Below, piece after piece: positions 1 to 7,478 of a stretch of 19,006 bases of DNA. The number at the start of each line of letters is the position of its first letter. Positions within the stretch are counted from its first letter, which is position 1. The translations under genes and the position numbers were made by a program. The notes beneath the pieces were generated by a model that had not been told where the DNA came from, made no database searches, and saw only the letters and a list, made by a program, of their open reading frames with translations. Source of the stretch: JAWXVE01 sp044425575 (GTDB lineage: Bacteria; Bacillota; Clostridia; Lachnospirales; Lachnospiraceae). Location of the stretch: the NCBI GenBank assembly GCA_044425575.1, contig JAWXVE010000044.1:1-19006 (forward strand). The letters are read 5' to 3'.

Positions 1-826
1 TCAGTACGGATTGTTTATTAAGCATGACCACTTAAATGAAGAAGACTATAGAGCACTAAGTAAGTATTGTAGGGAATGTAAGATAGACTTTTTATCCACC
101 CCATTTGATTTTCATTCAGCAGATTACTTAGAAGATATGATGGAATTCTATAAGATTTCATCTTCTGACTTAACGAATCTACCGTTTATACGCCATATTG
201 CACGGAAGGGAAAACCAATCTACCTATCAACAGGAGCATCTTATTTGTCAGAAGTGGAAGAGGCAGTGCGTGCCATAGAGGAAGAGGGATGTAAGGAACT
301 ATGTCTCCTACATTGTGTCTTGTCCTATCCCACTAAGAACGAAGATGCTAATCTCAATATGATATCCTATTTAAAGACGGTATTTCCAAGGTTTACCATT
401 GGTTATAGTGACCACACTTTACCAGATGAGACCATGACCATTCTCACAACGGCATATTTACTAGGAGCAACTGTGCTAGAGAAGCACTTTACCTTGAATA
501 AGAACTTACCTGGTAATGATCATTATCATGGAATGGATCCAAGCGATTTGCGTAAAGCAGTAGCTAATTTTAAACTGTTAGAAGAAATTGGTGGGCAGCA
601 TGAGAAGACCGTACTACCATGTGAACTTACACCAAGGCGTGAGGCAAGAAGATCAATTGTTCTCACAAGAGATTTAGAGGCAGGTCATGTCATACAAGAA
701 GGCGACCTTATGTTGAAGAGACCAGGAACGGGAATTGCACCAGTCTATTTAGAACAGGTGATTGGGAAAGAAGTGAAGGAATCCCTTGTAGAAGATACTA
801 TCCTAACATGGGATATGATACAGTAG
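1..826 (+). CDS. NeuB/SpsE-family PEP-condensing sialic-acid-type synthase, 5' truncated by the window edge
   Basis: Only the C-terminal part is present. The reading frame is open to the left edge; the TTG at 11 is an internal Leu codon, and roughly 75-80 N-terminal residues are missing if the family length (about 350) holds. Counting residues from position 11, visible NeuB hallmarks are STPFD (29-33), the HC pair near 101, GYSDHT (131-136) and EKHFT (157-161), which line the (beta/alpha)8 barrel active site. A C-terminal SAF/antifreeze-like domain follows (about 213-271, with KRPGTGI). Family members condense phosphoenolpyruvate with an amino- or deoxy-hexose to give nonulosonic acids (sialic, legionaminic, pseudaminic). 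The substrate here is not assignable: the loop after EKHFTL reads GNDHYHGMDP, unlike the enteric NeuB loop I remember (GPDHKASLEP). No CMP-sialate synthetase is in the window, so partner genes would lie upstream. Family call is firm; substrate is open. Confidence 0.88.
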   Translation, partial: QYGLFIKHDHLNEEDYRALSKYCRECKIDFLSTPFDFHSADYLEDMMEFYKISSSDLTNLPFIRHIARKGKPIYLSTGASYLSEVEEAVRAIEEEGCKELCLLHCVLSYPTKNEDANLNMISYLKTVFPRFTIGYSDHTLPDETMTILTTAYLLGATVLEKHFTLNKNLPGNDHYHGMDPSDLRKAVANFKLLEEIGGQHEKTVLPCELTPRREARRSIVLTRDLEAGHVIQEGDLMLKRPGTGIAPVYLEQVIGKEVKESLVEDTILTWDMIQ

Positions 827-859
827 GCATACAATCAAGATAGAAGTGGAGTATGGAAA

Positions 860-2575
860 TTGAGTAAAAGCAAATGGTATAGAACGAATTATCCAATATG
901 GATTCTAAGCCTCTTATTCTTGGCATTATTAGGAAAGTCATTGATCGGAATGGTGTCAGCAGATGAAGGATTTTATCTGGCTAATGTACAACGTTTTCTA
1001 CAAGGAGATAGGCTATTTCTGGATGATTGGCATGTGGGAAGTATGGGAAGCCTGCTGTCTACACCGCTCTATCTTCTCTATAAAGGTGTAACAGGAAGTA
1101 CAGATGGAATTTATCTATTCTTTCGTATCTGTTACGTATGCACCATGTTTGTGTTGTCGCTTGTGATTTACAAGAGTTTATCCAATGGAATTGGACGGTT
1201 TTATGCCCTTGTACTAGCAAGTACCTTTTTACTATATGCCAAGTCCAGCATTGGTACCTTTTCCTATAATACTATATCTTATGTATGTTTATGGATTGCA
1301 TGTATGATTATGTACCTGAGTATAGAGGGTACGTGGAGTTACAAGAAGGAAACTTGCTTATTTGTAATAAGTGGATTGTGTTATAGTGTTAGTGTGTTTA
1401 TGATGCCAACATTAATCTTGTTAGTGATTCTAATTCCTTATTTGTTCGCTATTAAAGTGATGAATGGCAGGAGATTCCTATTATTTATAGGGGGAGGAGG
1501 AATTGCTCTAGGTATCTTTCTTCTATACGTGATTAGTATGGACACTACCATAGCTCAGTTTATACAGGCGATTCCCAATCTGTTGACTATGGACACCTAT
1601 GGAAGCAATCGTAATTATTTGGCTGACTTAATCAATATACCCATTATCATAGGACAGGAATTAGGCAATTGGTGCATTCGTTACTTGATTCTATTAACAC
1701 TTACGATTATAGCGTGTATAGTAAGGAAAACAAAGGATGTTCCACAATTTCTTATATTTGGCTTGTTTGGAATGCATATTTTATTTCTGTTTTTCCATGT
1801 TCAGATGTATACAGGGCGACTAGGTGGAGAGTCTGTGGGGATGCACTTTATTCCATTTACTCTATTTGGAATTGCAGTACTTCTATTATTGCAAGAGAAG
1901 ATATCGCACACAGTTCTAATGTGGTATATCATAGGGGCGGTTAGCATGGTTGCATTTTACTATGGGTCAAATACTGGGATTCATGCAGTCAGTTCAGGGG
2001 CAAGCATTAGCTTTGTAGGTGTTGTATTAACCCTTAGATTATTTGCACTGGAAAATAAAGTATGGTATCCTAAACTTACAACAATAGCAGTTGGATGCCC
2101 AATCATAGTTCTGCTAGTAATTACAGCATATTGTAGATTGACTTATTTCTACAAAGATGATGCGTTCCTCGTAGAAGCACATAGTACCATTGTTCAAGGA
2201 CCAGCAACAGGGATTACCACAACTGTTAGTAAAGCACAGGATTACAATGAGATTTACGAAGATATTATCAGTCAGGTGTCTAAGGGTGATAGCTTCATTA
2301 TATTCCCGGGTATGCCCATGGCATATTTATTTACCCAGGCAACATGCGCTTCCTATACAACATGGCCTGTGGCAATAGATGATGAGCGATTGATGGAATA
2401 TCTGGAAGTAAGAGAACAGAAGCCAAGTGTAGTATATATAATTGGCGAAGAGGATGTATTTAGTGAGATGAAATATGAATCTAGAGAATTTCTAGACTTA
2501 TTAGAAAGTGATGAATATGTTAAGATACAAGGACAAGCAGGTACTTTTTATGAACAAATAGAAATGACGGAGTAA
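860..2575 (+). CDS. GT-C-like multi-pass membrane glycosyltransferase (polyprenyl-P-sugar type)
   Basis: A 571-residue protein with about ten hydrophobic segments between residues 12 and 425, followed by a soluble tail of about 140 residues (430-571) probably outside the membrane. Just after the first membrane segment is MVSADEGFYLANVQRFLQGD (residues 31-50). An acidic Asp-Glu in the first external loop followed by an amphipathic helix is the signature of GT-C enzymes of the PMT/ArnT type, which take a sugar from a polyprenyl phosphate on the outer face of the membrane. The start is TTG at 860: the ATG at 853 hits a stop after four codons, and the next in-frame Met is residue 31, inside the signature. 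A GTGGAG element at 846-851 is a plausible ribosome site. It is followed by a second membrane protein 17 bases downstream. Donor and acceptor are unknown. Confidence 0.75.
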   Translation: MSKSKWYRTNYPIWILSLLFLALLGKSLIGMVSADEGFYLANVQRFLQGDRLFLDDWHVGSMGSLLSTPLYLLYKGVTGSTDGIYLFFRICYVCTMFVLSLVIYKSLSNGIGRFYALVLASTFLLYAKSSIGTFSYNTISYVCLWIACMIMYLSIEGTWSYKKETCLFVISGLCYSVSVFMMPTLILLVILIPYLFAIKVMNGRRFLLFIGGGGIALGIFLLYVISMDTTIAQFIQAIPNLLTMDTYGSNRNYLADLINIPIIIGQELGNWCIRYLILLTLTIIACIVRKTKDVPQFLIFGLFGMHILFLFFHVQMYTGRLGGESVGMHFIPFTLFGIAVLLLLQEKISHTVLMWYIIGAVSMVAFYYGSNTGIHAVSSGASISFVGVVLTLRLFALENKVWYPKLTTIAVGCPIIVLLVITAYCRLTYFYKDDAFLVEAHSTIVQGPATGITTTVSKAQDYNEIYEDIISQVSKGDSFIIFPGMPMAYLFTQATCASYTTWPVAIDDERLMEYLEVREQKPSVVYIIGEEDVFSEMKYESREFLDLLESDEYVKIQGQAGTFYEQIEMTE

Positions 2576-2592
2576 GAAGGAGCACTCATTAG

Positions 2593-3837
2593 ATGGTAGA
2601 ACAAAGTAAGAAGAAACAAGATATTATATTTATGATTATTAGTACTTTAGGTGTATTTCTCATTATGATACCATTTTTCTCTTGTATGGTTTCAGCAGAC
2701 ATTACCATAACAGATATGCCAACCCATGTACTGGCGGCTTTAGATGTACGTTCTGTATTTCTAGCTAGTTTTGAAGTGGGGATTCAAGAAGCGTTTCAAA
2801 ATAGAGTGTATGTACAGATGTGGAATTATCCTATTTGGCATATTACGTATGCGGTGTTGTATTCTTGTATACAAGATTCAGCTTTAGCTCTCGGGGTAAC
2901 TAATGCAATGTACATTGCAATTGCCTATTTGATTTCCTTACTAGTCTTAAGAAAATACCTTGCTGGTTACTGTGCTACTTATCTCATTAATCTATTGGCA
3001 CTTTCCATGGTGGTTATTGGTCCATTGTATTTTCCTTGGTTTAGTTATGAATATTTTCTGGGACAATTCTCCACCAATGTATGGCATAATCCTACCATAC
3101 TTGCAGTGAAACCTTTTGGAATTGTAATCTTCTTTCTATATTATGAATTAATTAAGCAATTAGATGAAGGAGTTAGTATTCGTAAGAGCTATAAGAAGAT
3201 CGCTGTCATTTCAATTTTGTTATTAGTAAGTGTATTTGCAAAACCGAACTTCTTTCAAGTATTCGTTCCAAGTGTAATTGTGTATTTTCTACTTCGTGTG
3301 ATTAGTGATTTTAAGAAGAATAAACATTTGTTGATTATATTAGCTATTTTTCTAGCAGCTACAGCAGGTGTTGTACAAGCCCAGTATGCTTCTGCCATTG
3401 AAGGTGCTCGTGGCGGGATTGGAATTGAATTATTCAAAGTATGGAGTGCTCATAGTACGTTTTGGCCAGGATCCTTTTTGATTTCTATTACATTTCCGCT
3501 CATTGTATTGATCTTTAATAGACAATTAAAGGGTATGATGGTATTGGCTTGGCTTCTATTTGCATCAGCGGTAAGCCAGTATTCAATATTTTACCTGGTA
3601 AATGGGTGGAGAACAGCAGACTTCTCATGGGGAGTACACTTGGCTACTGGTATTCTATTCTTAGTGTCGATTATTCAATTTATTAAGAAGGAACATAAGT
3701 CAAAGCTCTATTGTTGGCTTGGAAGCTTGACTTTATTCGCACATATTGCGTGTGGGTTTATCTATTGGAGTGGAACATATATTGAGAAATCCTATAAGAT
3801 TCCATTGTTTTGGTTCTTAGTAGGAATATTTGATTAA
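2593..3837 (+). CDS. Multi-pass membrane protein, possible second GT-C glycosyltransferase
   Basis: A 414-residue integral membrane protein that I do not recognise as a named family. The first membrane segment (about 12-34) is followed by MVSADITITDMPTHVLAALD, in the same place and with the same MVSAD start as the signature of the preceding gene. This supports a GT-C-like fold with catalytic acids in the first outer loop. About eight or nine more hydrophobic stretches follow, with basic cytoplasmic loops such as RKSYKKIA and DFKKNKH. It ends shortly after the last membrane segment, without the soluble tail of its neighbour. ATG at 2593 has AGAAGG at 2575-2580 upstream, a slightly long spacing, which overlaps the stop of the previous gene. 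The two genes are very likely co-translated and may act as a pair. Alternatives are a polymerase-like or acyltransferase-like membrane protein; I see no diagnostic motif for these. Confidence 0.55.
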   Translation: MVEQSKKKQDIIFMIISTLGVFLIMIPFFSCMVSADITITDMPTHVLAALDVRSVFLASFEVGIQEAFQNRVYVQMWNYPIWHITYAVLYSCIQDSALALGVTNAMYIAIAYLISLLVLRKYLAGYCATYLINLLALSMVVIGPLYFPWFSYEYFLGQFSTNVWHNPTILAVKPFGIVIFFLYYELIKQLDEGVSIRKSYKKIAVISILLLVSVFAKPNFFQVFVPSVIVYFLLRVISDFKKNKHLLIILAIFLAATAGVVQAQYASAIEGARGGIGIELFKVWSAHSTFWPGSFLISITFPLIVLIFNRQLKGMMVLAWLLFASAVSQYSIFYLVNGWRTADFSWGVHLATGILFLVSIIQFIKKEHKSKLYCWLGSLTLFAHIACGFIYWSGTYIEKSYKIPLFWFLVGIFD

Positions 3838-3862
3838 GTTTGAGTGTGATGTACGAAGATAG

Positions 3863-3868
3863 AAGGAG
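3863..3868 (+). promoter_or_regulatory. Strong Shine-Dalgarno site for rfbF
   Basis: AAGGAG lies six bases before the ATG at 3875. It is one of the best ribosome sites in the window and marks the start of the CDP-sugar block. Confidence 0.7.
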
Positions 3869-3874
3869 ATACTT

Positions 3875-4651
3875 ATGAAAGTAGTAATTCTAGCAGGAGG
3901 ACTTGGAACGAGAATCCGGGAAGAGAATGAATATTTACCTAAGCCAATGCTTGAAATTGGTGGAATGCCTGTACTATGGCACATTATGAAGTCTTATCTA
4001 GCTTATGGATTCGATGAATTTATTATCTGTGCAGGATATCGTCAACATACCATTAAGAAGTGGTTTGCTGATTACTTCTTGCTTACGAGCGATATTACCT
4101 TCGATTGTTCCAATGAGAATAAGATTACCATTCATAAACAGCACACGGAACCGTGGAAAGTAACGGTAGTAGATACGGGACTGCATACTATGACAGGTGG
4201 TAGAATCAAACGGATTCAATCTTACGTGGGAAACGAACCCTTTCTCATGACCTACGGTGACGGAGTTTGCGATGTGAATGTTCAGAAATTAGTGCAATTC
4301 CATAAGGATCATAACCGCATAGCCACTCTAACATCGGTAATTCTAGAGCAACAAAAGGGAATTCTAGACATTGGGGGAGACAATGCAGTAAGATCCTTTC
4401 GAGAGAAGAGCAAGTACGATGGAGCAGCTATTAATGCAGGGTATATGGTGCTTAGTCCTGACATATTTGACTATATTCAAGATGATGATACAATCTTTGA
4501 AAAAGGTCCAATGGAACAACTAGCTAAGGAAGGACAATTAATGTCTTATCAACACAAAGGATTCTGGAAATGTATGGATAATAAACGAGAATTAGCCATA
4601 TTAGAAGAACTATGGGAGAATGGACAAGCACCGTGGAAAGTGTGGGAATAG
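3875..4651 (+). CDS. rfbF: Glucose-1-phosphate cytidylyltransferase
   Basis: A cytoplasmic nucleotidyltransferase (258 aa, the usual length) that makes CDP-glucose from glucose 1-phosphate and CTP, the first step to CDP-3,6-dideoxyhexoses. The N-terminus carries the pyrophosphorylase signature LAGGLGTRIREE (6-17), where RfbF proteins typically have an Arg-Ile-Arg-Glu-Glu run. It also has the substrate-binding PKPM (22-25, Lys23) and the metal-binding GDG near 128-130. EKGPMEQLA and the FWKCMDNKRE stretch near the C-terminus are also characteristic of RfbF. The next gene, the matching dehydratase, starts three bases after the stop, so the two are translationally linked. The call is firm from motifs and context. 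Confidence 0.95.
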   Translation: MKVVILAGGLGTRIREENEYLPKPMLEIGGMPVLWHIMKSYLAYGFDEFIICAGYRQHTIKKWFADYFLLTSDITFDCSNENKITIHKQHTEPWKVTVVDTGLHTMTGGRIKRIQSYVGNEPFLMTYGDGVCDVNVQKLVQFHKDHNRIATLTSVILEQQKGILDIGGDNAVRSFREKSKYDGAAINAGYMVLSPDIFDYIQDDDTIFEKGPMEQLAKEGQLMSYQHKGFWKCMDNKRELAILEELWENGQAPWKVWE

Positions 4652-4654
4652 ACA

Positions 4655-5701
4655 ATGGAACTAACATATTATCAAGGAAAAACAGTCCTAGTAACAGGAC
4701 ATACAGGCTTCAAGGGAACATGGTTATGCGAGATATTAGTAGGATTAGGAGCGCAAGTGGTGGGGTATGCATTAGAACCTGCCACCACTCCTAATCTCTT
4801 TGCGTTAAGTGGAATTGCAGATGAGATTACATCTATAATAGGAGATATTCGAGATTACAAGTACTTATATGAAACCATAGAGACCTATGAACCAGAAGTA
4901 GTATTTCATCTAGCGGCACAGCCTATTGTAAGAACATCATACGAGAACCCCTTAGGAACTTATGAGACTAATGTAATGGGAACGGTTCACCTATGTGAGT
5001 GTATTCGTAAGACGGGTTGTGTGAAGTCATTTGTGAATATAACCACTGATAAAGTCTATGAGAATCAAGAATGGGAATGGGGCTATCGGGAACATGAACC
5101 ACTAAAAGGATACGATCCCTATTCCAATAGTAAGTCTTGTTCCGAATTAGTTACCTATAGTTATAAGAAGTCATTTTTTGAAGAATTACACATCCCAGTG
5201 TCTACTGCAAGAGCAGGTAATGTCATTGGAGGAGGGGATTTCTCCCAAGACCGCATTATACCAGATTGTATTCGTGCGGTATTAGAGAATCAATCAATTA
5301 AGGTACGCAACCCCTATTCCACAAGGCCTTATCAACACGTACTAGAACCACTGTTTCTATACTTGATCATTGGAGCAAAGCAAGCAGAAGATATAGTGTA
5401 TGCTGATTGCTACAACGTAGGGCCAGATGAGTGCGATTGTGTAACAACAGGAGCGCTAGTTGACTTATTCAGCCATACGTGGGGAGAGGGTGCCACATGG
5501 GTAAATGAATCTGTGGATGGACCACACGAAGCTAATTTCCTGAAGTTAGATTGCTCCAAAGCAAAGCAGGTCTTTGCTTGGAATCCTAAATGGCATATAG
5601 ACAAAGCCATAGAGTATACGGTACAATGGACGAAGGTATATGTTGATGGTGGTAATGTAAGAGCGTGTATGCAGGAACAGATACGAGCATATCAAAGATA
5701 G
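4655..5701 (+). CDS. rfbG: CDP-glucose 4,6-dehydratase
   Basis: An extended short-chain dehydrogenase (348 aa) that converts CDP-glucose to CDP-4-keto-6-deoxyglucose with bound NAD. It has the nucleotide-binding TGHTGFKG (14-21; the HTGFKG form is typical of this subfamily), HLAAQPIVR (85-93), and the dehydratase active-site TTDKVYEN (130-137), in which Asp132 and Lys133 act in water elimination. The catalytic Tyr-X3-Lys is YSNSK (156-160). ARAGNVIGGGDFS is also diagnostic. It directly follows rfbF. In most known loci rfbH comes next, but here an unrelated 1.7-kb gene intervenes before rfbH at 7479. Confidence 0.95.
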   Translation: MELTYYQGKTVLVTGHTGFKGTWLCEILVGLGAQVVGYALEPATTPNLFALSGIADEITSIIGDIRDYKYLYETIETYEPEVVFHLAAQPIVRTSYENPLGTYETNVMGTVHLCECIRKTGCVKSFVNITTDKVYENQEWEWGYREHEPLKGYDPYSNSKSCSELVTYSYKKSFFEELHIPVSTARAGNVIGGGDFSQDRIIPDCIRAVLENQSIKVRNPYSTRPYQHVLEPLFLYLIIGAKQAEDIVYADCYNVGPDECDCVTTGALVDLFSHTWGEGATWVNESVDGPHEANFLKLDCSKAKQVFAWNPKWHIDKAIEYTVQWTKVYVDGGNVRACMQEQIRAYQR

Positions 5702-5707
5702 ATTGGT

Positions 5708-5716
5708 AGGAAGGGG
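5708..5716 (+). promoter_or_regulatory. Ribosome binding site that sets the start of the AAA-ATPase-like gene
   Basis: AGGAAGGGG sits seven bases before the ATG at 5724. The longer open frame from TTG at 5703 would start upstream of this site, so ATG 5724 is preferred. Confidence 0.6.
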
Positions 5717-5723
5717 AATTGGG

Positions 5724-7424
5724 ATGGAGTATAGACCATTGCCAATTGGCATTGATAATTTTCAAGAAATCATAGAACTTGGCTGTTACTATGTAGATAA
5801 GACATTGCTCATTAAGAATTTGCTAGATACTACAACCAAGGTGACACTCTTTACAAGACCAAGACGTTTTGGTAAGAGTCTGAATCTGAGCATGCTCCAG
5901 AGCTTTTTTGAATGTAGTGCTACCCATAGTAGGGAAGACGCGGAACAGTTATTTCAAGGACTGAACATTGCAAGTGCAGGAGAGAACTATACGAAGCATA
6001 TGGGGCAATACCCTATGATTGTGCTTGATTTTAAAGAAGCAAAGCAAGGAACATTTCAAGAGTCTTATGATATGCTCATTCAGAACATTGCAAGAGAGTT
6101 TGCAAGGCATGAAGATCAAGTGATGGAATCCCAGATAAAAGCAAAGGAATTAGAGGTATACCAAGCAATACGAAATCGTGATGCATCCAAAGATAATTAC
6201 CTAGATTCCATTCGTTTTCTGTGTGAGTGCTTGGAAAAGACCCATAGTAAGAAGGCGATTCTTCTCATTGACGAATACGATGTACCTTTAGAGAATGCTT
6301 ATTTCCGTGGATTTTACCAAGAGATGGTTGATTTTATAAGAGGACTACTAAGTGGTGCTCTAAAGACAAACACTTCCCTAGGATTTGCAGTCATGACAGG
6401 ATGCCTTAGAGTTAGCAAGGAAAGCATTTTCACAGGGTTGAATAACTTGGAGATTATCTCCATAGAGAATAAACAGTATGGAGAATATTTTGGCTTCACC
6501 CAAGTAGAAGTGGAAGCAATGCTGGTTCATTATGGGAAAGAGCAACATAGGGAACAAGTCAGAGAGTGGTACAATGGCTATTTATTCGGTGATGTCCAAG
6601 TATATAATCCATGGAGTCTTATTAATCATATGAAGCAAATTGTAGTGGAGGACACAGAAGTTCCAAAGCCATACTGGTCTAATACCAGTTCGAATAGCAT
6701 TGTAAGGGAATTAATAGAACGAGCAGATGAAGTGGTTCGGGAAGAATTAGAAGTTCTTCTATCAGGCGGAACCATTGAACAAGAAATACAGGAAGATATT
6801 ACTTATGAGGATGTGTACAGGAACAGAGGGAACTTGTGGAACTTCTTGTATTTTACAGGATATTTAAAGAAAATCCAAGAACGCTTTGATATGGATACGG
6901 TCTATGCAACGCTTCAGATTCCCAATAGGGAAGTAAGGTATATCTATCGGAATCATATTATGGAGTGGACGCAAGAGCGCATGGAACAAGAAGATTTAGC
7001 GAATTTATATGAAGCAACTCTTTCGGGAAATGAACTAGAAATGGAAGCGGAAATTGATCGTATCTTGCAAGATAGTATTAGTTATTATGATGGGAACTCA
7101 ACTAGACAGGGAGAAGCATTCTACCACGGGATTATGGCGGGATTGTATCAAGGAATGAAGGGATACCTTCCACAATCTAACAGAGAAAGTGGCAATGGAA
7201 GACCCGATTTAATCTTGAAATACGTGAATCATAAGGGGAAGGCATGTATTCTAGAATTTAAAGTAGCCACAGATGTTCATCATCTAGAAGCAGCAGCCAC
7301 GAGTGCTCTTGCACAGATGAAAGAAAAAGATTATAGACAAGGTTTGCGAGCAGAAGGTTACGAAGATATTATCCAGTATGGAATTGGATTCTATAAGAAG
7401 AGTTGTATCGTAAAGAAGATGTAA
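5724..7424 (+). CDS. AAA-ATPase-like / PD-(D/E)XK nuclease-superfamily protein
   Basis: A 566-residue protein of the family with an N-terminal AAA-ATPase-like domain and a C-terminal PD-(D/E)XK nuclease-like domain (Pfam AAA-ATPase_like and PDDEXK_9 by recall). The start MEYRPLPIGIDNFQEI...YYVDKT is the usual beginning of the family and supports ATG 5724. The Walker A region is the family-specific RPRRFGKSLN (45-54) and Walker B is ILLIDEYD (179-186). Near the C-terminus, GRPD (492-495) and EFK (511-513) supply the Asp and Glu-X-Lys of a PD-(D/E)XK core, so both domains look intact. Cellular role is poorly known; copies are numerous in gut Clostridia and Bacteroidetes. It has no evident link to sugar metabolism, yet it is in line with the operon, 22 bases after rfbG and 54 before rfbH. 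It is probably an inserted passenger or a locus-associated defence or regulatory gene. Confidence 0.88.
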   Translation: MEYRPLPIGIDNFQEIIELGCYYVDKTLLIKNLLDTTTKVTLFTRPRRFGKSLNLSMLQSFFECSATHSREDAEQLFQGLNIASAGENYTKHMGQYPMIVLDFKEAKQGTFQESYDMLIQNIAREFARHEDQVMESQIKAKELEVYQAIRNRDASKDNYLDSIRFLCECLEKTHSKKAILLIDEYDVPLENAYFRGFYQEMVDFIRGLLSGALKTNTSLGFAVMTGCLRVSKESIFTGLNNLEIISIENKQYGEYFGFTQVEVEAMLVHYGKEQHREQVREWYNGYLFGDVQVYNPWSLINHMKQIVVEDTEVPKPYWSNTSSNSIVRELIERADEVVREELEVLLSGGTIEQEIQEDITYEDVYRNRGNLWNFLYFTGYLKKIQERFDMDTVYATLQIPNREVRYIYRNHIMEWTQERMEQEDLANLYEATLSGNELEMEAEIDRILQDSISYYDGNSTRQGEAFYHGIMAGLYQGMKGYLPQSNRESGNGRPDLILKYVNHKGKACILEFKVATDVHHLEAAATSALAQMKEKDYRQGLRAEGYEDIIQYGIGFYKKSCIVKKM

Positions 7425-7478
7425 TACCTGTGGGTAGGGTAGTTGTGAATAAGGAAGAAATAGGAGTTGAAATAGACC

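Noticed and set aside
1669..1944. Plus-strand 91-codon frame inside the first membrane protein gene
   Set aside because: It overlaps the GT-C-like gene in another frame, and its composition and lack of motifs indicate a chance frame.
5703..5723. TTG start at 5703 for the AAA-ATPase-like gene
   Set aside because: The ribosome site AGGAAGGGG lies downstream of it, and family members begin close to the MEYRPLPIGI stretch at ATG 5724.
7425..7478. Possible terminator or mobile-element border after the AAA-ATPase-like gene
   Set aside because: I found no stem-loop with a T-run and no repeat matching the 5702-5723 side.
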